Shown: one piece after another, positions 1 to 4,800 of the stretch
Position numbering within the stretch: position 1 is the stretch's first letter
Layout of the letters: every line of letters starts with the position of its first letter
Assembly (NCBI GenBank): GCA_030635415.1
Contig: DAOVYW010000064.1
Span: 1 to 10,589, forward strand
DNA from: Candidatus Firestoneibacteriota bacterium
Lineage (GTDB): Bacteria > Oederibacteriota > JAAXVQ01 > JAUVAV01
Direction: 5' to 3'
DNA: 10,589 nucleotides
The notes under the pieces: generated by a model
The model's database searches: none
Told to the model about the DNA's origin: nothing
Seen by the model: only the letters and a program-made list of their open reading frames with translations
Made by a program: the position numbers and the translations under genes

Positions 1-290
1 CTTTACGGATAGGCCTGGCTTATGCCCAGGATTTCGCCAGCCACCATAGCCTAAAAACCGGCGGGGATATCTTGTTTCCCAACGATAGTAATCCCTTGGT
101 AAATCTCGGTATTGAATATGCCTGGGAAAATATGCTTTTTGCCCGTGCTGGATATAAACTGGGCTATGATATAGATATTTTTACTCTCGGCGGAGGGATT
201 AAACTTTATGGCATCCGTCTGGATTATGCTTTTTCAAGTATTGAGATTGGGGGAAACGCACACCGTTTCGGACTGGGATATTCCTTTTAA
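1..290 (+). CDS. PorV/PorQ-family outer membrane protein, C-terminal fragment
   Basis: The reading frame is open from the left edge (first full codon at position 3) to TAA at 288-290, so only the last 95 residues are in the window. The visible part has alternating aromatic/hydrophobic beta-strand character (NLGIEYAWENMLFARAGYK, then a GGGIKLYGIRLDYAF strand pair) and ends GNAHRFGLGYSF. Family knowledge: the ending pattern DYAF...G..HR..LG..F is typical of PorV/PorQ-like (UPF0164-type) barrels, and a terminal Phe is the usual recognition signal for the outer-membrane BAM machinery. The protein would sit in the outer membrane; PorV members shuttle type IX secretion substrates, but many homologues in other phyla have no known role. 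An internal TTG at 72 is not the true start because the frame continues upstream. No convincing terminator follows. Assignment rests on about 95 residues; another small barrel family is possible. Confidence 0.68.
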   Translation, partial: LRIGLAYAQDFASHHSLKTGGDILFPNDSNPLVNLGIEYAWENMLFARAGYKLGYDIDIFTLGGGIKLYGIRLDYAFSSIEIGGNAHRFGLGYSF

Positions 291-372
291 ATTAAATAAT
301 ATTAGTGAATGAGGTTAGAAGAAAGGTTAGACGGGAAGTTTAACTCAAACTATTGAAGTAGTCGATTTTGGC

Positions 373-620
373 AGGTTGGGGATGATGAGGAATAAAGCAA
401 TTGACGCTTTTTAGCTGGAATGATATCGTTGTTCTGAGAAGCAAAGTTCCCGCAAGCCGTAGATAAGCTGCATGAATAAGGTTGGTAATGCAACTGGAAC
501 AAAGGTATCATATTAATCCCGGTAGATTTTAGACCAACTCGAAACGAGGATGAATCTTGGATACCTCCAACCTCAAACCATTCTCCGAGCGGCTAAAGGG
601 AAAGTTTCTTTGGCCGGCTC
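373..620 (+). ncRNA. Candidate structured RNA or 5' leader, function unknown
   Basis: The 361-nt space 291-651 has no plausible ORF but is rich in nested complementary segments. AGGTTGG (373-379) pairs with CCAACCT (567-573). Directly inside it, AGGTATC (503-509) pairs with GATACCT (560-566), so the two helices abut and could stack. Within that, CTCG-AAA-CGAG forms a hairpin at 538-548. AAAGC/GCTTT (394-398/406-410) and TGCAT/ATGCA (469-473/488-492 region) are smaller helices. Finally GAGC+GGCTAAAG (587-598) pairs with CTTTGGCC+GCTC (608-620) with one bulged G at 616, giving a 12-bp, 34-nt hairpin with a GGAAAG-containing loop. It ends 31 nt before the GGDEF start codon. The 34-nt hairpin starting GAGC resembles group II intron domain V in size and AGC base, but lacks the two-nucleotide bulge and a closed GNRA loop. 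It could be a regulatory leader, a degenerate intron remnant or another repeated RNA. Folding was done by eye only. Confidence 0.3.
401..429 (+). promoter_or_regulatory. Weak candidate sigma70-type promoter upstream of GGDEF gene
   Basis: TTGACG (401-406) and TATCGT (424-429) are separated by 17 bp. The -35 box is good and the -10 box is mediocre. If used, transcription would start near 436 and give a leader of about 215 nt that includes most of the folded segments at 503-620. The site lies inside the folded region, so the match may be chance. Confidence 0.22.
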
Positions 621-651
621 ACCTCAAGTCATTTAGTCAGGAGAAATCATT

Positions 652-1338
652 ATGAAATGCCCAAAATGCAATAGCCAAATGGATGTTAAGTCTATGGATG
701 GAATTGAGATCGACCTGTGTCATACTTGTGCCGGGATATTTCTCGATGATGGTGAATTCCAAAGTTTCACGGGAGTTGATCTTGCGACCAGGACAATTTG
801 CTTCTCCCGCTTTATAAAAGTGCTTTCAAAATTGAATCAACGGGCCATTATTGATGACTTAACCGGCGTATATACCAGAAAACATTATACTGAATTTATA
901 AACAATATTTTCGAGAATAAACAACGCGCCGCGCTCACATTTATTTCAATCGACATCGATCATTTCAAGAGTGTTAATGATACCTACGGCCATGATTCCG
1001 GAGATATAGTTTTGAGAGAAGTGGCCCAGAGGCTTAAATCCGCGCTCAGAGTGTCGCGGGATGAATATATTTTCCGGGTGGGCGGCGAAGAATTTCTGGT
1101 TGTGCTTTTAAATATAAATCATGAGGATAGTTATAACGCAGCTGAAACACTCAGAAAAATCGTGGGAACTATTCCTATAATATTGTCTGACGGTACCACC
1201 TTGGATACTACTATTTCGCTGGGCGTCGCGCTTGCCCGGAGTAATGATACCCCGGAAATGCTCTATAAAAGGGTGGATGAATTTCTGTACGCGGCAAAGC
1301 AAGCCGGCAGAAATCAGGTTATTGTGGAAGCCAGTTAG
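652..1338 (+). CDS. Zinc-ribbon (zf-TFIIB) GGDEF diguanylate cyclase
   Basis: 228 aa. Predicted to make cyclic di-GMP from two GTP in the cytoplasm. Residues 1-36 form a zf-TFIIB-type zinc ribbon: Cys3-x2-Cys6 and Cys23-x2-Cys26 followed by the family tail GIFLDDGEF. Residues 66-225 are a complete GGDEF domain: DDLTGVYTRKHY entry motif, the substrate/metal segment SIDIDHFKSVNDTYGHDSGD (99-118), active-site GGEEF at 144-148, and a C-terminal LYAAKQAGRNQV end. The GGEEF variant is normally catalytic. The position five residues before the active loop has S-R-D-E instead of the usual RxxD, so the inhibitory I-site appears absent. There is no signal peptide or membrane segment. The start is supported by AGGAG at 639-643, 8 nt upstream. 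The gene follows a long structured gap and precedes the channel gene by 104 nt. The zinc ribbon may sense metal or redox state or dimerise the enzyme; that is inference. Confidence 0.92.
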   Translation: MKCPKCNSQMDVKSMDGIEIDLCHTCAGIFLDDGEFQSFTGVDLATRTICFSRFIKVLSKLNQRAIIDDLTGVYTRKHYTEFINNIFENKQRAALTFISIDIDHFKSVNDTYGHDSGDIVLREVAQRLKSALRVSRDEYIFRVGGEEFLVVLLNINHEDSYNAAETLRKIVGTIPIILSDGTTLDTTISLGVALARSNDTPEMLYKRVDEFLYAAKQAGRNQVIVEAS

Positions 1339-1403
1339 GTTTATTTTTATTCACTGAGAAGTCAGGATCACTGCCGCCCGTCGTCTTAATCCGCGCCAGT
1401 TCA

Positions 1404-1423
1404 AGCGCATTGGCTTTTGCGCT
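1404..1423 (+). other. Small hairpin just upstream of channel ribosome binding site
   Basis: AGCGCA (1404-1409) and TGCGCT (1418-1423) are perfect complements around an 8-nt loop. The helix ends 5 nt before the GGAGG ribosome binding site (1429-1433) of the channel gene. It has no T-tract, so it is not a terminator. It could modestly affect ribosome access or may be fortuitous. Confidence 0.25.
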
Positions 1424-1442
1424 AATCCGGAGGAAAAGATTA

Positions 1443-2249
1443 ATGCTCAAGAAGTTTAAAAAGCGTTTACGGGAAATACTCGCGCCACCCCAACCGGACG
1501 ACAAACTTAGTAAAGCGTTTGATATATTCCTAATCGCCCTCATATCCCTAAATATCTTCGCGGTTATCCTGGAGACCATCGAACCCCTCAGTTTGCGCTA
1601 CGGAAAACATCTTCACGTATTTGAATTAGTAACCGTCATTTTATTTACCATTGAATATCTTCTTCGTTTTTGGACAACATCAGAAAGTAATGGTTTCAAA
1701 AATATTACGCGAAATAAATTGCGTTTTGTGTTTTCGCCGATAAGTTTAATTGATTTATTTGCCATTCTGCCCTTTTATCTTCCTGCAATACTGCCGTTTG
1801 ATTTAAGAATTATACGTGGTTTGCGATTATTTCGAATTTTTCGGGTTTTTAAAATGGGACGATATTCAGAATCGTTTAAAATGCTGGGGGAGATGCTAAA
1901 AAAAAAGCAAGCACAACTGATTGCTTCCTTATTTTTTATCATGATTTTACTAATCATTAGTTCGAGTTTGATGTACTTTGTTGAAAAAAAAACGCAACCG
2001 CATGAATTTTCGAGTATTCTATCAGCTATGTGGTGGGGTATAAGTAGTGTAATGAAATTAAGTTATGTTGATATTGAGCCAATAACTCTGGCGGGTAAAA
2101 TCATTGGGACCGTGGTGGCATTTTTGGGAGTGGCTGTTTTTGCTTTGCCTACCGCTATTATCAGTTCGGGTTTAATTGAAGCCAATAAAGACAGAAAGAC
2201 TGGCGTGAAAAAAAAATGTCCCCACTGTGGAGCAATAATCAATAGTTGA
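1443..2249 (+). CDS. Six-helix voltage-gated cation channel with non-canonical selectivity filter
   Basis: 268 aa, inner-membrane protein of the bacterial Kv-like ion transport family (Ion_trans). Approximate helices: S1 27-48, S2 58-76, S3 97-115, S4 118-138, S5 157-181, pore helix 189-203, S6 217-245. S4 carries the voltage-sensor pattern with Arg at 122, 125, 128, 131 and 134, then Lys137. The pore aligns without gaps to the K+-channel consensus from WWGI (197-200) through D-I-x-P-x-T to GK (218-219), but the filter reads KLSYVD (205-210) in place of TVGYGD, so both filter glycines are lost. The tail ends KKKCPHCGAIINS, a single CxxC knuckle (Cys259, Cys262). The start at 1443 is chosen because GGAGG lies at 1429-1433; an in-frame ATG at 1410 has no such site. 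The coding region contains three runs of nine A (1898-1906, 1984-1992, 2208-2216). K+ selectivity should not be assumed; it may be a divergent or non-selective channel. Confidence 0.88.
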   Translation: MLKKFKKRLREILAPPQPDDKLSKAFDIFLIALISLNIFAVILETIEPLSLRYGKHLHVFELVTVILFTIEYLLRFWTTSESNGFKNITRNKLRFVFSPISLIDLFAILPFYLPAILPFDLRIIRGLRLFRIFRVFKMGRYSESFKMLGEMLKKKQAQLIASLFFIMILLIISSSLMYFVEKKTQPHEFSSILSAMWWGISSVMKLSYVDIEPITLAGKIIGTVVAFLGVAVFALPTAIISSGLIEANKDRKTGVKKKCPHCGAIINS

Positions 2250-2325
2250 TTTTACCGCCGCCAACAAACTGTGGCCTTTTTAAAAGGGGGAAGAATGCTT
2301 AAAACCCGCTTTTATGCCTAAGTCC

Positions 2326-2369
2326 GACAGGCTCCTAGGGCCCTTTAGCGCAGCAAAAGCGGAGCCGTC
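2326..2369 (+). other. Long hairpin in the channel 3' region
   Basis: GAC (2326-2328) plus GGCTCC (2330-2335) pairs with GGAGCC plus GTC (2361-2369), with A2329 bulged. The loop is 25 nt and contains the self-complementary GGGCCC. The 3' arm overlaps AAAAGCGG (2355-2362), which can instead pair with CCGCTTTT (2306-2313), so two exclusive folds exist. No T-tract follows directly, which argues against a simple terminator. Confidence 0.3.
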
Positions 2370-2405
2370 CTTCCCGGTTCCGTGACTGATATGTTACTTT
2401 TTTTG

Positions 2406-2434
2406 TTGCAAAATGCTACTTTTTAAAATAGTAT
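2406..2434 (+). promoter_or_regulatory. Candidate sigma70-type promoter for the 2590 gene
   Basis: TTGCAA (2406-2411) and TAGTAT (2429-2434) are 17 bp apart in an AT-rich stretch. A start near 2441 would give a leader of about 150 nt. That leader includes a 7-bp hairpin, TGTCCAT (2477-2483) with ATGGACA (2505-2511), and an AGGAGG at 2511-2516 that serves no evident gene. The stretch also holds two near-copies of ATGYTACTTTTT (2390-2401 and 2413-2424 region), which overlap the promoter. Confidence 0.33.
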
Positions 2435-2589
2435 ATTTGTAGCTAGAGGTTGGGTAAAATTTGAGATATGGTTTTTTGTCCATTCCCGATTTAAGCATCC
2501 GGACATGGACAGGAGGAAATACCATTGGTTTTTAGAAAAAGCGGGTTGTTTTTTAAATAGAAATTAAGATATTCCGGAGGTGAATATTA

Positions 2590-3936
2590 ATGTCCGAGAA
2601 AATAAATAACAACTCCCAGCCGGATGCGCAAACTGAATTAAATAAAAGAAGCGCGGATCTTGAGGGAACGATTTCATCCGGAGAGTCTCCCACGAAGAAA
2701 GTTAAGCTTTTTTTTTCCAAAAGGATTTGGATTGCCATTTTATCATTTTTGGCGCTGACTATAATTGGCGGCGTAATCGAGTTTACGGTGCAGACACCTA
2801 TTTCAAAATATATTGAAAAAGTTACCGGGCCGCGTATGCGAACACTAAAAACGCAACTGGCGCAGGGAAATCATGAATTTGTGTATAATAATATCAAAGA
2901 TAAATTTTATAACGAACCGGACAATGAGAAGTACAAAGAACTTTATTTGAAGAGTGCCTCCGGTTCTCTTCGGGACTTACTCAAAGAAAAAGAGTGGCAA
3001 AAAGCCAGTGAATTTTTGTCGACGGCGATTACCGGCACACCAATTTCCGACGAGTTTCGCAGAAATCTTCGTGCCGTTTATATAGCGGGTCAACCGGAAC
3101 GATTCCAGCTTTTTAAACAGAGTGAGAGAGGGCCTGATGCCGGTGCCAGGTTAAACGCGCTTTGGCAGGAGATTGAGCTTATGGCCTCAAAAGAGCCGGA
3201 AGCTCCGGTTATTCAGTATGAAGCCGGCAGGACGCTGGCAGAACTCGACTGGGTTGCCCAAAGATATAACCTCTATAGTCTCGACTATTTTGAGAAGGCC
3301 ATAAAACTGGATCCGCAGATCAAAGACCAAGAGATCATTTATAACGTACTTGATCAAACCCTGGAACAGAGCGCCCGCGAAGCAATAATCACCAAAGCGC
3401 GCAGCCTGATACAAACCTATTATCTTGAAAAATACCTGCCAATATTGCAGGATATGCTTAAGCCATATCCGTTTGAGAAAGAACAAATTACCGAACTCCC
3501 GGAAAATTGGAGAAAGCGCATTAACGCGTTTGTTATTCTTTCTGATTCCCAAAAACTGGAACCCGCTGATGAATTTCGTTTTTATTTGATGACCATTGCC
3601 CATTTTTCCGGGAAAAATAAAAAAAATATGAAATATCTTGCGCAGGCCAAGCTATACTTTAAAAATCTGGTAAAAACTAAAAAGTTCAAAACCATGCGGA
3701 ACCTGGCGGAACTTCCCAAAATTGTACCAACGAGTGTATTGTCTAACGGCCGGCGTGATCAGGCGTTCCGGGAAACCTGGCCGCTTATATCCGGGACGCT
3801 GGCTCCCATATTTGCCGGGTATTGCCATGAGCGTTTTTTTTATAAACCCAAATCTTACCTTAGCCGGAATTGTTATCAATTACTTAAAAAAATAAAAAAA
3901 CTTACACCCCGAGAGAAAAAAACAGCCAAACCTTGA
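2590..3936 (+). CDS. Hypothetical single-pass membrane protein with helical periplasmic region
   Basis: 448 aa; I do not recognise the family. Residues 1-43 are hydrophilic and rich in Asn, Ser and Lys, with no signal peptide. One membrane helix spans about 46-66 (WIAILSFLALTIIGGVIEF), preceded by KK and SKR, so the N-terminus should stay in the cytoplasm and residues 67-448 should lie outside. The exterior part is almost entirely alpha-helical by composition, with helix pairs resembling TPR/SEL-type solenoids (for example KEKEWQKASEFLSTAI near 112-127 and YSLDYFEKAIKLDP near 233-246, the latter close to the TPR end consensus). The C-terminus is strongly basic. The start has GGAGG at 2576-2580, 8-9 nt upstream. 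The gene stands alone between a repeat-rich gap and the convergent greA. A scaffold or protein-protein interaction role is plausible but unproven. Confidence 0.82.
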   Translation: MSEKINNNSQPDAQTELNKRSADLEGTISSGESPTKKVKLFFSKRIWIAILSFLALTIIGGVIEFTVQTPISKYIEKVTGPRMRTLKTQLAQGNHEFVYNNIKDKFYNEPDNEKYKELYLKSASGSLRDLLKEKEWQKASEFLSTAITGTPISDEFRRNLRAVYIAGQPERFQLFKQSERGPDAGARLNALWQEIELMASKEPEAPVIQYEAGRTLAELDWVAQRYNLYSLDYFEKAIKLDPQIKDQEIIYNVLDQTLEQSAREAIITKARSLIQTYYLEKYLPILQDMLKPYPFEKEQITELPENWRKRINAFVILSDSQKLEPADEFRFYLMTIAHFSGKNKKNMKYLAQAKLYFKNLVKTKKFKTMRNLAELPKIVPTSVLSNGRRDQAFRETWPLISGTLAPIFAGYCHERFFYKPKSYLSRNCYQLLKKIKKLTPREKKTAKP

Positions 3937-3955
3937 GCTCAGGATATTTAGCCAG

Positions 3956-4076
3956 GATCTATCGGGCTTAGGTACAAAAGTGAATTTTAAGCACTCTTCC
4001 CTTCTCCCTTTCGCTCAGAACAAGGAGCGTCACCCCTGCAAATGCCGGTGATGCTATAAGCAATCGTCGATAGATC
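3956..4076. repeat. 9-bp inverted repeat in convergent intergenic region
   Basis: GATCTATCG (3956-3964) is the exact inverse of CGATAGATC (4068-4076). The right arm runs into the greA stop codon (4075-4077). The repeats bracket most of the gap between two convergent genes. A smaller hairpin, CGCTC (4012-4016) with GAGCG (4025-4029), lies between them. Neither is followed by a T-run on either strand, so no confident terminator is called for either gene. Confidence 0.25.
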
Positions 4077-4548
4077 AGGAATTTTCAATGGAAATTATGC
4101 GGTAGTGCTGCTGACCGGCCGGAACTTTAATCTCAACCGATTCTCCAACCTTCTTACCGACCAGACCCTTACCAATGGGCGATGTGATGGAAATTCTGTC
4201 CTTTTCGAAATCGGCCTCAGCCGGCGAGACTAATATATACTCTAATTCCACATTCCGATCAATATCCTGGAGACGGACACGTTGGCCTATGGAAATTTGT
4301 CCGGCGGGAATACTGGATTTATCAATACACCGGGCTTTAGTCAACTGATCATGCAACTGGCTGATGCGCAGCTCCAGCTTGGCTTGTTCTTCCTTGGCCG
4401 CGTCGTATTCAGCGTTTTCTGAAAGATCTCCGTGTTCGCGGGCCGTCTTAATCGCCTGCGTGATTTCCCGTCTCCTGGTTCCGGTAAGAAGATCCAGTTC
4501 GTTTTTAAGTTTTTCCAATCCTTCCGGAGTTAAAAATATATTTTCCAT
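4075..4548 (-). CDS. greA: Transcript cleavage factor GreA
   Basis: 157 aa, the standard GreA length. GreA binds backtracked RNA polymerase, reaches through the secondary channel and stimulates cleavage of the extruded RNA 3' end, rescuing stalled complexes. Residues 1-75 form the coiled-coil domain; its tip HGDLSENAEYDAAKEE carries the catalytic acidic residues Asp41 and Glu44 at the same numbers as in E. coli GreA. Residues 80-157 are the FKBP-like C-terminal domain, with ISITSPIGKGLVGKKVGE (119-136 region) as the family signature. The start at 4548 is supported by AAGGAGG about 5 nt upstream (4552-4558 region, minus strand); an in-frame ATG 24 nt further upstream lies inside a hairpin and has no ribosome site. 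A strong promoter sits at 4721-4749 and the leader is unusually structured. The gene is divergent from the histidine kinase. Confidence 0.97.
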   Translation of the reverse strand: MENIFLTPEGLEKLKNELDLLTGTRRREITQAIKTAREHGDLSENAEYDAAKEEQAKLELRISQLHDQLTKARCIDKSSIPAGQISIGQRVRLQDIDRNVELEYILVSPAEADFEKDRISITSPIGKGLVGKKVGESVEIKVPAGQQHYRIISIENS

Positions 4549-4558
4549 AATACCTCCT

Positions 4559-4590
4559 TGGAGCCTGAGCAATTAGTTGCTCTGGCTCCA
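4559..4590 (-). promoter_or_regulatory. Long hairpin abutting the greA ribosome binding site
   Basis: On the greA strand this hairpin has a 7-bp lower stem (TGGAGCC, 4559-4565, with GGCTCCA, 4584-4590), one mismatch (4566/4583), a 6-bp upper stem (GAGCAA, 4567-4572, with TTGCTC, 4577-4582) and a 4-nt loop. The stem ends within one or two bases of the AAGGAGG site, so it could stack against or limit ribosome entry. It has no T-tract in either direction. An SD-proximal control or mRNA-stabilising element is the most economical reading. Confidence 0.5.
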
Positions 4591-4592
4591 GA

Positions 4593-4656
4593 GCATTTGA
4601 GAGTAGATAGTAGAAATTAGATAAAATATCTCAAATGCGGTCTACTTTCTACTATC
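4593..4656 (-). repeat. Interleaved inverted repeats (pseudoknot order) in greA leader
   Basis: Two perfect inverted repeats are interlocked. GCATTTGAGA (4593-4602) pairs with TCTCAAATGC (4629-4638), 10 bp. GATAGTAGAAA (4606-4616) pairs with TTTCTACTATC (4646-4656), 11 bp. The order A-B-A'-B' is that of an H-type pseudoknot, with short connecting segments of 3, 12 and 7 nt. The B arm also contains AGTAGA repeats that allow register-shifted pairing. The region lies within the predicted greA 5' untranslated leader, upstream of the SD hairpin. It may be a regulatory RNA fold or the result of nested insertion of palindromic repeats. Confidence 0.5.
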
Positions 4657-4662
4657 ATTCTT

Positions 4663-4707
4663 AAAAAACCGACTAATTACGCAGAATCCTATCACATTAT
4701 TCCTGCG
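4663..4707 (-). other. Possible attenuator-like hairpin at start of greA leader
   Basis: On the minus strand a hairpin of CGCAG/CTGCG (plus strand 4680-4684 and 4703-4707), extended by three AT pairs past a one-base bulge, is followed 11 nt later by six T (4663-4668). The gap between the stem and the T-run is too long for a textbook terminator. It lies right after the predicted start site, where the E. coli greA leader is known to be terminated to give the GraL RNA; equivalence here is only a guess. Confidence 0.22.
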
Positions 4708-4720
4708 CAAACTCAAGGAT

Positions 4721-4749
4721 ATTCTAATCCAATATTAAAAAAAAGTCAA
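4721..4749 (-). promoter_or_regulatory. Strong sigma70-type promoter for greA
   Basis: Read on the minus strand, TTGACT (4749-4744) and TAGAAT (4726-4721) are separated by exactly 17 bp with an AT-rich spacer. Both boxes are one mismatch from consensus. Transcription would begin near 4714, giving a leader of about 165 nt before the greA start codon at 4548 that includes the hairpins and interleaved repeats at 4559-4656. Confidence 0.6.
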
Positions 4750-4765
4750 ATCCTCTAGTCTGTGC

Positions 4766-4794
4766 TTGCTTTTTAACCTTTGGGAACATAAAAT
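4766..4794 (+). promoter_or_regulatory. Candidate promoter giving a near-leaderless histidine kinase mRNA
   Basis: TTGCTT (4766-4771) and TAAAAT (4789-4794) are 17 bp apart. A start about 7 nt past the -10 box would fall at 4801, the first ATG of the kinase. That ATG lacks a ribosome binding site, so either the mRNA is leaderless or translation begins further in. The site is back-to-back with the greA promoter, with the two -35 boxes 16 bp apart. Confidence 0.33.
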
Positions 4795-4800
4795 ATTCGC

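Larger units (their letters stand above)
2303..2547. repeat. 11-bp inverted repeats bounding a 245-bp non-coding segment
   Basis: AACCCGCTTTT (2303-2313) and AAAAGCGGGTT (2537-2547) are perfect inverted repeats, 223 nt apart. The right copy is followed by G and TTTTTT (2549-2554), so the two halves together resemble a rho-independent terminator whose loop has been replaced by an insert. They could also be the terminal repeats of a small mobile element; TTAA occurs just outside the left arm (2299-2302) and a few bases outside the right arm (2553-2556), but no clean target duplication is seen. A third, partial copy of the right arm, AAAAGCGG, is at 2355-2362. The 340-nt gap 2250-2589 contains no credible gene. 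Confidence 0.35.

Noticed and set aside
72..290. Complete 72-aa protein starting at TTG 72
   Set aside because: The frame is open to the left edge with matching beta-barrel character, so it is the end of a longer gene.
587..620. Group II intron domain V as a firm call
   Set aside because: Length 34 nt and GAGC base fit, but the two-nucleotide bulge and a closed GNRA loop are missing, no domain VI with a bulged A follows, and no maturase is present.
373..620. Cyclic di-GMP (GEMM) riboswitch upstream of the cyclase
   Set aside because: I could not find the conserved GEMM core sequences; only a covariance search could settle it.
1410..1442. Channel start at ATG 1410
   Set aside because: No ribosome binding site precedes it, and GGAGG at 1429-1433 fits the ATG at 1443.
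2314..2385. 23-codon ATG frame in the channel 3' region
   Set aside because: No ribosome site at a usable distance and it coincides with strong inverted repeats.
2525..2560. 11-codon TTG frame behind AGGAGG as a leader peptide
   Set aside because: Composition follows the repeat arm and T-run; no attenuation structure or conserved codon run is visible.
3187..3603. 138-codon open frame on the minus strand
   Set aside because: Antisense to a well-supported plus-strand gene, no ribosome site, no recognisable protein features.
4549..4572. greA start at the upstream in-frame ATG (4572)
   Set aside because: It lies in the hairpin, would place the ribosome site inside the gene, and adds 8 residues not seen in GreA.
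4663..4707. Confident terminator in the greA leader
   Set aside because: The stem and the T-run are 11 nt apart and the stem is bulged.
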